Below are positions 43,673 through 51,782 of a DNA stretch of 57,580 bases, piece after piece. Made by a program: the position numbers and the translations under genes. How positions within the stretch are numbered: position 1 is the first letter of the stretch; each line of letters starts with the position of its first letter. Under the pieces are notes generated by a model, which was given only the letters and a program-made list of their open reading frames with translations, made no database searches and was not told the DNA's origin. The stretch covers positions 1-57,580 of the forward strand of contig JAHJTV010000058.1 of assembly GCA_018829445.1 (NCBI GenBank), given 5' to 3'. The stretch is from a bacterium. Its GTDB lineage: Bacteria; SAR324; XYD2-FULL-50-16.

Positions 43673-45325
43673 TTAAAACGTTATTGCATAAGGAGGGATG
43701 TGAAAGGTATGAAAGGATAACGGATCATGCATTACGATTTTTTTAAGCAGGTAAACTCCCCGTTGGAACATATCATTTGCCATTTTATTATTGAGCTGAA
43801 ATCGCGTAGATGTGATAAACGATCTTGCCAGCCCCAATGCAAGTCTGGCTTCGAAATTGACATCATTGTTTTCCCGGGCGAATTGACAACAGAATTCAAA
43901 AAACCGGTTGAGTGCCTCGTTAATAAATGGCCTTTTTGCTTCAGAAATAGTAGGTAATCTAAATATGGACACTAGAAAAACAGATGCATCCTGAAGATAA
44001 TCTGTTTCTGAAGATCGATGAAGATCGATATAGTGGATTTCGTCTTCCATATCATTCAGAATGATGTTGTCCACATTAAAATCCCCATGGATTAAAACAG
44101 AAAAAGGAGCGGGCAGGTTTTGCTCCAGATGTCGGGCATGCTCCAGCATAGTGGCCAGACATTGATAGGGGCTGTTTCCGATAAACTGATCTTCATCCCG
44201 AATTTCAGGATGAATATGATAAACATCATCAAGTCTCGCCAGCAACTGATCAATAAACCCTGAAGTAATCATTGTGGGTTTTAATGTGCCTTGCCAGATT
44301 CGATCGCACGACTGACAGACTTTTTCCGCCATACTCATAATTACACTCGGTTGCGCATTGATTAGAATCTCCTGGTAGGTGCTGCCTTTCAGGCATTCAA
44401 GGAGAATTGATGCGTTGTTGCCATGCTCTCGATAGTCATATATTTTTGGAGGTAGGCCTGGCATTAGAGTTTCCCATCTTTCGATTCCTTCCTTCTCTTT
44501 TTTAATCTTGTCAAGTTTACCATCCTTAAAAATAACAGACTTGCTTTGCGGATTGATGTTTTTGGGCTGAACCAGTCCGATTCTGCATCCGGAACGTGTC
44601 TCTCCAAGCGAAGTAAGACTGACATTGCTGTGTAATGATCCAACATTCGTATGATTCAGTCCTTCCTCCAATGCCTCATACTGGTGGATTTTCAGTTTTT
44701 CACCCAGAATAGAGGAAATTATAGCCTCCCCGATATTTAACAAAGAATCCCCGATTCGCTCCAGGTAACGAAAAATAAAGAGCGCGGTGATAAGATTCTG
44801 AATTTCTGGGTTTTTATTTTCATCTTTAATGTCAGTTATGATTCTATGAAAGTTCTTTTTATATATTAAATCGGTTTTAAATTCACATCGGCAGATTTTC
44901 AGGGCAAGAGACAGGTCAGCTTTAAACAGAGCATCGCTCGTTGCTTCAAGCCCCTTCATAATCACACTGATGAAAGGTTTTGTGTTGAATCTTTCTGCGA
45001 TGAACTCCGGGTTGTCGAAAAAGAAGAACTGTCTCATGATGTTCACGCAGAAATCACCAATTCTTTCCAGATTCACTGAAATTGTATGAACCGCCCTGGT
45101 GATATTAACCGGGTTTTTATCTTTTTTTTTAAGAGGATACTGTTGTGAAAAACACTTATTTTCAATAATGTTTTTTAAAACGTCGATATAGTCCTCACGG
45201 GCTTCAACATCCTTCAAACGTTTATCACTTTGTTTTTCCAGTTGCTTTCCAATTGTCTCTACTTGCTTAATAATTTCTGAAACTAGAAACTGGTAGTTCT
45301 GATCGATTTCTTTCGATAGGATCAT
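43673..45325 (-). CDS. PhoU-like domain fused to an aminoglycoside-phosphotransferase-like kinase
   Basis: 550 residues. About 1-220: two PhoU three-helix units (VHTISVNLERIGDFCVNIMRQF and FIFRYLERIGDSLLNIGEAI; the ERIGD motif binds metal clusters in PhoU). About 240-550: a protein-kinase-like APH fold with a catalytic loop SVLIHGDFNVDNIIL (about 408-422) and a metal Asp in IHYIDLHRSSETDYLQD (about 430). The kinase could phosphorylate a small molecule or protein under phosphate-linked control. I know of no such fusion as a named family. It lies between an amphi-Trp gene and the ATP-grasp gene; no clear ribosome site. Confidence 0.75.
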   Translation of the reverse strand: MILSKEIDQNYQFLVSEIIKQVETIGKQLEKQSDKRLKDVEAREDYIDVLKNIIENKCFSQQYPLKKKDKNPVNITRAVHTISVNLERIGDFCVNIMRQFFFFDNPEFIAERFNTKPFISVIMKGLEATSDALFKADLSLALKICRCEFKTDLIYKKNFHRIITDIKDENKNPEIQNLITALFIFRYLERIGDSLLNIGEAIISSILGEKLKIHQYEALEEGLNHTNVGSLHSNVSLTSLGETRSGCRIGLVQPKNINPQSKSVIFKDGKLDKIKKEKEGIERWETLMPGLPPKIYDYREHGNNASILLECLKGSTYQEILINAQPSVIMSMAEKVCQSCDRIWQGTLKPTMITSGFIDQLLARLDDVYHIHPEIRDEDQFIGNSPYQCLATMLEHARHLEQNLPAPFSVLIHGDFNVDNIILNDMEDEIHYIDLHRSSETDYLQDASVFLVSIFRLPTISEAKRPFINEALNRFFEFCCQFARENNDVNFEARLALGLARSFITSTRFQLNNKMANDMFQRGVYLLKKIVMHDPLSFHTFHIPPYAITF

Positions 45326-45342
45326 CTTTTTTTTGTCTGTTA

Positions 45343-45615
45343 CTAGGTTATGGATAGACTATCCTCAAAATTGCTCTTGGACTTGGAGTTTTCTTTCCAA
45401 CTAACCTGCAAACTGAGCTTCGAACCACTGGATTTCCGTTTGGCTTCAATTTTCATTTTCAACAACCCCTGGGGCTCCAAATCGATTTTGGCTTTATCGT
45501 TTCCCATGGAGATTATTCCTTTTTCAATACCCTCTATGATGGATTTCAGGTAGTCCACAATGGTGCTACTATCCTGGTAGGATTCATGTTTGAATTCGTT
45601 ATTGTTTGCCTGCAT
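45343..45615 (-). CDS. amphi-Trp domain protein 2
   Basis: 90 residues from ATG 45615 (GGGGAG about 5 bases upstream; a GTG precedes it). FKHESYQDSSTIVDYLKSIIEGIEKGIISM, AKIDLEPQGLLKMKIEAKRKSSGSKLSLQVSWKE is a clear amphi-Trp domain, with its Trp at LQVSW. Only about 30% like protein 1, but the same layout. Function unknown; a small adaptor for the kinase is an inference. It lies 8 bases after the PHP gene and 17 before the PhoU-kinase gene. Confidence 0.75.
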   Translation of the reverse strand: MQANNNEFKHESYQDSSTIVDYLKSIIEGIEKGIISMGNDKAKIDLEPQGLLKMKIEAKRKSSGSKLSLQVSWKENSKSKSNFEDSLSIT

Positions 45616-45626
45616 CACTTCTCCCC

Positions 45627-46781
45627 TTAGTATGAGTTCAACAACCTGTTTTTGTATTCATTAATTACTTTTTTGCGACTGGCACCGGCAATAATCAGGC
45701 TTTTTCTGATATCGCGATCTTCCCAGGCGGGGTGCACCCCAATTTCTCTTTTTGCTTTCTCTTGGTTTTGATCTTTAGGATCCAGCACCTTTTCTCCAAA
45801 ATGGGTATCATCCCCCATAAAAATAAGAATAGGTTTATTACGTCCTTTTCCAGATTTATTTTGACGATCGACCACGTTAATCAGAAATTCAGTGTATTCC
45901 TGTGATTGTGGATTCCATACTTCATAACCATCAACATCATAATCAGCCAAAAGAATCGGCCAAAATTGTTCCGGATGAGGAATTACGATACCGGCATTCA
46001 ATGATTTTGCTTCCTCAATAATTTCTGAGGTCCGATAAAAGTAGGTCAAAGAAAAGTTAGCTTTAACAATTTGTTTTACTTCTCTGAGGAAAATCTGAGC
46101 CCGTTCAATTAGATCAGGATGACTTCCATCATTTTGCAACGCAAAATAGTCACGAATGAGTTTATTTCTAACCATCTCCGGTCGGGTGATCGATTCGTTT
46201 TGCTCCAGCAACTTTTTTAATTTCGTGGCATGAATCTTAACAAAGTTGACCAGATTGAGATCACTCCCTGTTTTTTTTGCCGGGAACTCCAGACGATGCC
46301 GATATTTTTCATCAATAATTGTGTCAATAAACTCGAACAGCTGTTGGTTTCGATATTTGAAGGTGTAATTAAGCATTTCCTTCAATATTGGGGCTTTTTC
46401 ACCTTCAACATCTTCCTCTTTGAAATGCAGTAACAATTGCACCTTGCGGTTGAACTGTTGTGAATAACAGTCAACCTCGACACCGCTGAAACCGTTTAGT
46501 GATGTAAGTCGATTATGTTGGGTGGGAATAATTAGCTCCTCTTCACGATTGGGGAACGTAGCTGCAACCCTTCGCATAATCAGGTCAAGGGGCACGAACT
46601 CAGGATGCCAGTGTACTGCTAAAACAGATTTCTGATTAGGATATATCTCTGGAGGTGTTAGCAACCGCTCGATTTGCTCCCCGGATAAATCAGTAGATAC
46701 CAGCTGAAGATATCTTTTTTGATCCTCTTCGGTAACTTCGAGTGGAAGTTGAAGTTTTTCTATTGGTTTCAATGGTATCAA
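45627..46781 (-). CDS. PHP-type (histidinol-phosphatase-like) metal-dependent phosphoesterase
   Basis: 384 residues. PHP metal ligands appear in order: HWHP (H57, H59), PTQHN (H89), GVEVDCY (E102), IPHPEQFWP (H269), FMGDDTHFGEK (D325, H327). A helical insert of about 120 residues (130-250) splits the fold. PHP proteins hydrolyse phosphate esters. Because PhnPP, a PHP enzyme, hydrolyses the cyclic phosphate made by C-P lyase in some bacteria, this protein is a candidate for the same step, though its sequence is far from typical. It starts with TTG at 46781 or 46772; no ATG lies near the N-terminus and no ribosome site is visible. First gene of the six-gene operon. Confidence 0.65.
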   Translation of the reverse strand: MIPLKPIEKLQLPLEVTEEDQKRYLQLVSTDLSGEQIERLLTPPEIYPNQKSVLAVHWHPEFVPLDLIMRRVAATFPNREEELIIPTQHNRLTSLNGFSGVEVDCYSQQFNRKVQLLLHFKEEDVEGEKAPILKEMLNYTFKYRNQQLFEFIDTIIDEKYRHRLEFPAKKTGSDLNLVNFVKIHATKLKKLLEQNESITRPEMVRNKLIRDYFALQNDGSHPDLIERAQIFLREVKQIVKANFSLTYFYRTSEIIEEAKSLNAGIVIPHPEQFWPILLADYDVDGYEVWNPQSQEYTEFLINVVDRQNKSGKGRNKPILIFMGDDTHFGEKVLDPKDQNQEKAKREIGVHPAWEDRDIRKSLIIAGASRKKVINEYKNRLLNSY

Positions 46782-47310
46782 TTATTTTAATGTGTTGAAT
46801 GTTTTTTGGTAGAAAACAAGGATTAACTCGCCTGAGCCATCAATGCAGCTGCACAGTTTCCATCTTCAGCTTTAATTTTCAGTAGAAACGGCAATTTCCC
46901 GATACCGTATATGACGTATATTGGCAGGTGATTGTTAGAAGAGTATTAACTTTTTGTTAGAATAGTGAGCAATTCTGTTTTCTTTTTTCCTTGAAAATTA
47001 ACAATCATCGTTATCCTAACCAAATCATTAAAAAACCTTAATTAATAACTAACATGCGAACTGTAATTATTTAACTAGTCGGTCTGCTTTTTTTTGATTT
47101 AGATACTCTGGTTCATTTTTACTTTTTCTAGATTCTCAAAGATTCAACAGCGCTTGGGACACAGTGTATTCAGTTAGGTGTATACCTGTTGACAGGTCTG
47201 GATACGGACAGCCGTGAAGGTAAATAAAATAGCATTTTTGCTTGGCTGAATGTTTTGAATATTTTCTCATTAATCTTGTTTCCTTACTCAACCAGCACAA
47301 AACACATAAG
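46782..47310. other. divergent promoter region between the GAK-type operon and phnM
   Basis: About 530 AT-rich bases with no gene. Near the phnM side, AGGTGTATACCTGTTGACAGGT (in parts: AGGT 47176-47179, ACCTGT 47184-47189, ACAGGT 47192-47197) makes a short palindrome flanked by GTATAC and GGATAC, like a GntR-type operator. Promoter boxes are not certain. Confidence 0.35.
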
Positions 47311-48459
47311 ATGAAACAGACCATAATAAATGCCCAAATCATTCTGCGAGATCAGATCTTAAAATCTGAAGCCATTGTATTGGAAGACGGATACATTGTA
47401 TCCATCGCTCCAGCTTCTGTTTCCGGAACGAATATTCTTGATTTGAAAGGGGCTTATTTGCTTTCGGGATTTATTGATCTTCACTGCGATGCGATAGAAG
47501 GCGTTATTGAACCAAGAATCGGGGTTCACTTTCCCCTTGATTTTGGGATCGCGCAAATGGACAGGATTAACGCGATGGCCGGTATCACTACTTCATTTAA
47601 CTCAATATCTTTTGCAAGCGATGAATTCGGAGTTAGAGGCCTGAATATGGCTTCAAATATCGTTAAAGCCATCAAGGAACAAACCGGAAAATCACTTGTG
47701 GATAATCGCATCCACTGCCGTTATGAAATTACGGATCCGGAGACATTACCTGTAATACTGGAGCTGATTGATAATGACCAAATCGATATATTGTCTTTTA
47801 TGGATCATACACCTGGTCAAGGGCAATTTAAACAAACCATCGACTATGTCAATTACCAAAGAAGCAATTACCACATCTCTCTGAAAGAGATAGAGAGTCA
47901 CCTGGAAAAGAAAAATGAAAACAGAAGAGCATCCGCTCAACGAATAACCCAGATTTGTGAATATGCGCGAAAACGATCCATATTTCTGCTTAGCCATGAT
48001 GATGATACTCCCCAGAGAGTATCCGAACTAAAACGCCTTGGAGTGACAATCAGCGAGTTTCCCATAAACTTGGAAACTGCAATAGAAGCAAAAAAGCAGG
48101 GAATGACGACAATCTTCGGTGCGCCAAATACCTTAAGAGGAAAAAGCCAGAGTGGTTCCATCAAGGCCATTGAAGCAATAGAAAAAAAGGTTGCTGATTG
48201 CCTCTGCTCTGATTACTTCCCTTCTTCCCTAATGTCGGCTGTATTTAAACTGCCAGATTTGCTAGATATTACTCTCTGCGAGGCAATAAATATGGCTACT
48301 CTGAATCCTGCAAATTCAGTGGGTTTGACAGATAGGGGTGAAATAGAAGTCGGACAGGTTGCGGATCTGGTTAGTGTTCAAAAAATCGGAGATCAACATC
48401 AAGTTACTTCCACATGGAGCAGGGGAGAACAGGTGTTTGTTGCCAACTACAACTTATAG
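47311..48459 (+). CDS. phnM: alpha-D-ribose 1-methylphosphonate 5-triphosphate diphosphatase PhnM
   Basis: 382 residues from ATG 47311, which matches the family start (MKQTIINAQIILRD); the frame opens earlier at a TTG at 47242. An amidohydrolase-superfamily enzyme: LLSGFIDLHCDAIEG (metal His), MAGITTSFNSISFASDEFG, VDNRIHCRYEITDPETL, DILSFMDHTPGQGQF, IFLLSHDDDTPQRV (metal His/Asp), GAPNTLRGKSQSGSI and LCSDYFPSSLMSAVF. It removes pyrophosphate from the triphosphate made by PhnGHIL before PhnJ acts. It sits apart from phnG-L, on the opposite strand, with a 2H phosphoesterase gene downstream. Confidence 0.95.
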   Translation: MKQTIINAQIILRDQILKSEAIVLEDGYIVSIAPASVSGTNILDLKGAYLLSGFIDLHCDAIEGVIEPRIGVHFPLDFGIAQMDRINAMAGITTSFNSISFASDEFGVRGLNMASNIVKAIKEQTGKSLVDNRIHCRYEITDPETLPVILELIDNDQIDILSFMDHTPGQGQFKQTIDYVNYQRSNYHISLKEIESHLEKKNENRRASAQRITQICEYARKRSIFLLSHDDDTPQRVSELKRLGVTISEFPINLETAIEAKKQGMTTIFGAPNTLRGKSQSGSIKAIEAIEKKVADCLCSDYFPSSLMSAVFKLPDLLDITLCEAINMATLNPANSVGLTDRGEIEVGQVADLVSVQKIGDQHQVTSTWSRGEQVFVANYNL

Positions 48460-48619
48460 GGATTTATGTAGGTTTTGGCCGTTTTGCCCCATTTTATCAC
48501 TTTAAAGAGTGTCGGTTTTTTGTCCGGGATAAGGTAAGTGGTGAATAAGATTTAAATTTGAAATTATTGAAAAACCATACCGCCATTTAAATCATTAATT
48601 GCCAGATAAGTGAACATCT

Positions 48620-49201
48620 ATGGACCAATTTTCTACTCAATTTATCATCATTACAGTTCCCAAGGGTATTGTGTTTCGCAAGTTCTCCTCCATGATCAAT
48701 TTAGTAGAACACGTGGGAGAAACCTATACGGCTGCAAGTTATCCTCCACACGTTACCCTCAGAACAGGTGCGATTGTTCCCATCAAAGAAATTGATTCAT
48801 TCATCTCCAAATTCGAGCACCATATTTGTGACTGGAATTCATTTGATATGGAGACCGATGGTATTATTAATGAGGAGTATACAAAACATGGAGAACAAAA
48901 GTTTTTTATCTATTACCATATTAGAGAAAATTGCGCATTAAACCAGCTGAATCGCCACTTGTTGGAGTTTACCCCCTTTATTAAGAGTCAGAAGAAAACG
49001 TTTTGTCCCCATTTATCCCTGGCATACAAGGATCTTTCCCAAAGAGGCTATGAGAAGATTAGAGATTTAATTGCATCTAAAAGCCAGTTGTTTCCAGAAA
49101 AGATCAAGTGGAGATGTGATAATGTTTCCCTGTTTTACTGGAAAAACTTCAAATGGGTTCCCTATCACGTTTTTCATTCGGTTGACAGCATTAAAAGCTA
49201 G
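48620..49201 (+). CDS. 2H phosphoesterase (LigT-like) linked to C-P lyase
   Basis: 193 residues. Two H-x-[T/S] motifs: PPHVTLRTG (H44, T46) and CPHLSLAYK (H131, S133), with the strands around them typical of the 2H phosphoesterase fold of 2'-5' RNA ligases and cyclic phosphodiesterases. Next to phnM and facing phnL, it may open 5-phosphoribosyl 1,2-cyclic phosphate, the product of PhnJ, in place of PhnP. DUF1045 proteins of phn operons belong to the same superfamily. The reaction is not proven. Intergenic 48460-48619 separates it from phnM; ribosome site weak. Confidence 0.7.
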   Translation: MDQFSTQFIIITVPKGIVFRKFSSMINLVEHVGETYTAASYPPHVTLRTGAIVPIKEIDSFISKFEHHICDWNSFDMETDGIINEEYTKHGEQKFFIYYHIRENCALNQLNRHLLEFTPFIKSQKKTFCPHLSLAYKDLSQRGYEKIRDLIASKSQLFPEKIKWRCDNVSLFYWKNFKWVPYHVFHSVDSIKS

Positions 49202-49306
49202 GTTGACAGAACGAACTCATTGGATCCCGACGTGACATTGGGTACAAGGAACACTTGTAGAAGAATGATCTGAACTTCATGGGGGAGAATCTTTGCCGGG
49301 AAGTAT

Positions 49307-50008
49307 TCAATTGGGGATATTTGTAGCTCTTTTCATGGGATAAATCGTTTCGGCAAGAGCACTCAAAATGGTCTTATCATGCAGGATCATAATCATGGAG
49401 GTACCTTGAGTCCGTATCTCATTGAGCAATTCGATAACGATATTGATTGATCCTTCGTCCAATGAGGCAGTAGGCTCATCCAAAAGCAGCAGATAAGGTT
49501 TTCCAATAATAGCTCGTGCGATATTGACACGCTGCTGCTCCCCACCGCTGAAAGTAACCGGGAAGGCATCCAGATGAGTACACGGTATGTTTAACCGTTC
49601 AAGTATTGTCCGTGCTGATTTTCGAGCTTTTTCCCTGGAAACCCCTTTTCTGATTAATGGTTCTGCAACCGTATCTACTGTTGAAACTCGAGGCATAATT
49701 TTGAGAAACTGCGTAACATACCCGATCTCATCTAAGCGAAGCTGAATCCTTTCGTATTCAGAAAGTCGGGTCAAATCAACTTTTCCATATCGTTGTGAAT
49801 AGTAGGAAGCAACGCCGGTGCTTGCAAGATAGGTCCCGTATATACATTTTAGCACTGAGCTTTTTCCAGTTCCACTAGGGCCCGAAAGGGCCAAGGATTC
49901 GCCCTCCGCGACCTTAAAAGAAACATCTCGAAATCCATTGATTTGCTTACCTGCAAGACTATGGATTGTAAATGTCTTGCTCAGATTTTCCACACTCAAT
50001 ACGTTCAT
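49307..50008 (-). CDS. phnL: C-P lyase complex ATPase PhnL
   Basis: 233 residues, an ABC-type ATPase. LSVENLSKTFTIHSLAGKQINGFRDVSFKV; Walker A SGPSGTGKSSVLKCIYGTY (a PhnL hallmark); GYVTQFLKIMPRVSTVDTVAEPL; signature VTFSGGEQQRVNIARAI; Walker B LLLLDEPTASLD. It is part of the nucleotide/ribosyl-transfer complex with PhnGHI and PhnI-like nucleosidase activity. Last gene of the phnGHIJKL operon, 14 bases after phnK. Confidence 0.95.
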   Translation of the reverse strand: MNVLSVENLSKTFTIHSLAGKQINGFRDVSFKVAEGESLALSGPSGTGKSSVLKCIYGTYLASTGVASYYSQRYGKVDLTRLSEYERIQLRLDEIGYVTQFLKIMPRVSTVDTVAEPLIRKGVSREKARKSARTILERLNIPCTHLDAFPVTFSGGEQQRVNIARAIIGKPYLLLLDEPTASLDEGSINIVIELLNEIRTQGTSMIMILHDKTILSALAETIYPMKRATNIPN

Positions 50009-50022
50009 GATCGATAATAATT

Positions 50023-50892
50023 TTATGTTAATGCAGAACTTACAAGGAGTTGCGAATAGGGATGCTGCGGGTCTTCCAATACCTGATCAGTCAGACCAGA
50101 TTCAACAATATGCCCGTTTTTCATGACGATTGTACGTGAAGTCAGCATCTTAATCACTCCAAGATCATGAGATACCACAATAGTAGTCACATGAAGTTCA
50201 TGCTGCAAACTTCGTATTAAATCAAGCACGCGTGCCTGAACTGAAACGTCAAGTCCTGAAGTCACTTCATCCAACAGCAAAAGCATCGGTTCATTAGACA
50301 ATGCTTTAGCGATTTGCACTCTTTGTTGCATTCCACCAGAGAAATTCCTAGGGGGTTCATCCATTCGGGAAACCGGAACCTCTGTTTTTGCAAGCAACTC
50401 AGCACTGCGCTCGCGCATATCGCCAACATGCCTCCAATCCGCCATGAGTAGTCGTTCAGCAATATTGCCACCGGAACTTACATTCAATCTGAGTCCCAGA
50501 TGTGGATGTTGATACACAACACCAATCATAAAATTACGCAATAAACGTTTCCGGAACGAATTTAGCGTGAAGAGATTTTGTCCCTCCAATGGCAACCCGA
50601 TTCGATTCTCCACTTCGGAATTGGAATGATTGACATATAATTCACCTTCATCGGGCTCCAAATCAAAATTCAACAGTTTAATGACAGTGCTTTTACCCGA
50701 TCCGCTTTCACCGACTATTCCCAGCACCTCTTTTGGGAACAGCTCAAATGTAATGTTGTGACACGCTACCACAGACTGGCATTGCGGACAGATATTGCGA
50801 TCATGTTGCGGCCCGGTGAGGTTGTAACAAGAAGGACATCCTCGACCGTGACGTTTTGATAATCCTTTTATTTTTAAGACAGGACGAATCAT
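50023..50892 (-). CDS. phnK: C-P lyase complex ATPase PhnK with N-terminal zinc ribbon
   Basis: 289 residues. Before the Walker A there is a small Cys cluster GRGCPSCYNLTGPQHDRNICPQCQSVVACHN (C19, C22, C35, C38, perhaps C44), a zinc ribbon absent from E. coli PhnK but, as I recall, present in several anaerobe-type PhnK proteins. ABC motifs: GIVGESGSGKSTVIKLL, VVYQHPHLGLRLNVSSGGNIAERLL, signature FSGGMQQRVQIAKAL, LLLLDEVTSGLD, VSHDLGVIKML, and HPYSQLLVSSAL at the end. It docks on the PhnGHIJ core. Overlaps phnJ by four bases. Confidence 0.95.
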   Translation of the reverse strand: MIRPVLKIKGLSKRHGRGCPSCYNLTGPQHDRNICPQCQSVVACHNITFELFPKEVLGIVGESGSGKSTVIKLLNFDLEPDEGELYVNHSNSEVENRIGLPLEGQNLFTLNSFRKRLLRNFMIGVVYQHPHLGLRLNVSSGGNIAERLLMADWRHVGDMRERSAELLAKTEVPVSRMDEPPRNFSGGMQQRVQIAKALSNEPMLLLLDEVTSGLDVSVQARVLDLIRSLQHELHVTTIVVSHDLGVIKMLTSRTIVMKNGHIVESGLTDQVLEDPQHPYSQLLVSSALT

Positions 50893-51782
50893 GGCTTGTA
50901 TCCTTCCCTTTTTTGATCAAGCAGATTTGAACAATATGCTGTATCGGAACAGGAATAGATCCGTTTCCCTGATCTATCATCAATCATTTCATTTAAAAAA
51001 GTATTTTTACTCCCACAACGACAACAGGTTGCTTCTCCAAAATCTTCAACGCGAAAGACATAATCCCTAAACTCAATTGATTTTACATCTGTGTAAGGTG
51101 GAATTGCATATATTCTTTTTTCACGGCCTGCTCCGAATAGATAAAGCCCTTCTGACATATGCAATTGAGGATTATCCCATCGCGGGATCGGACTGGGGTC
51201 CATAATGTAACGATCATTAACGAATACAGGGTAGCGAGAGCCGATCATAATTTCCTTGTAGGCAACAATATTCTCATACAGATGAAGCCACATCCTGCTA
51301 TAATCAGCTTCAGCATGCATCCGCCTTGTTTCCCGTTCAGAAGGTTCCACGATTCGCAACGGCTCTGGAATAGGAACTTGAAGAACCAGTATTTGCCCTT
51401 TTCTAAGTGGTTCTTCAGGAATACGGTGTCGTGTCTGAATCAAAGTAGCTTCCTGCACTTTAGTCGTCAAACGAACGCCCGTGACTTGCGATATAAATGC
51501 TTTTATATTAACGGCGTTGACGCTGTCATCCGACCCTTGATCAATAACCTTCAAGATTTCATCCGGCCCTATCAGCGATAAAGTAAGCTGAATTCCACCG
51601 GTTCCCCATCCCCTGGCAATGGGCATATCACGTGATCCAAACGGTACCTGGTAACCGGGAATTGCAATAGCCTTCAATGTTTTTCTTCGGATCTCACGTT
51701 TTGCCCCTTCATCGATAAAGGCAAACGTATAATGACATGATGTGTCGATGTCTTGTTGCTGCAACCATTTCCCTAATTTCAT
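50889..51782 (-). CDS. phnJ: C-P lyase PhnJ (radical SAM carbon-phosphorus lyase)
   Basis: 297 residues. Recognised by FAFIDEGAKREIRRKTLKAIAIPGYQVPFGSRDMPIARGWGTGGIQ at the N-terminus and the C-terminal iron-sulfur region: Cys residues in ATCCRCGSKN (about 252-255), then YSCSDTAYCSN (about 276 and 282), the last of which corresponds to the catalytic Cys. PhnJ splits the C-P bond of ribose-1-methylphosphonate 5-phosphate, releasing methane (from methylphosphonate) and the 1,2-cyclic phosphate. It overlaps phnI and phnK by four bases each. Confidence 0.97.
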   Translation of the reverse strand: MKLGKWLQQQDIDTSCHYTFAFIDEGAKREIRRKTLKAIAIPGYQVPFGSRDMPIARGWGTGGIQLTLSLIGPDEILKVIDQGSDDSVNAVNIKAFISQVTGVRLTTKVQEATLIQTRHRIPEEPLRKGQILVLQVPIPEPLRIVEPSERETRRMHAEADYSRMWLHLYENIVAYKEIMIGSRYPVFVNDRYIMDPSPIPRWDNPQLHMSEGLYLFGAGREKRIYAIPPYTDVKSIEFRDYVFRVEDFGEATCCRCGSKNTFLNEMIDDRSGKRIYSCSDTAYCSNLLDQKREGYKP

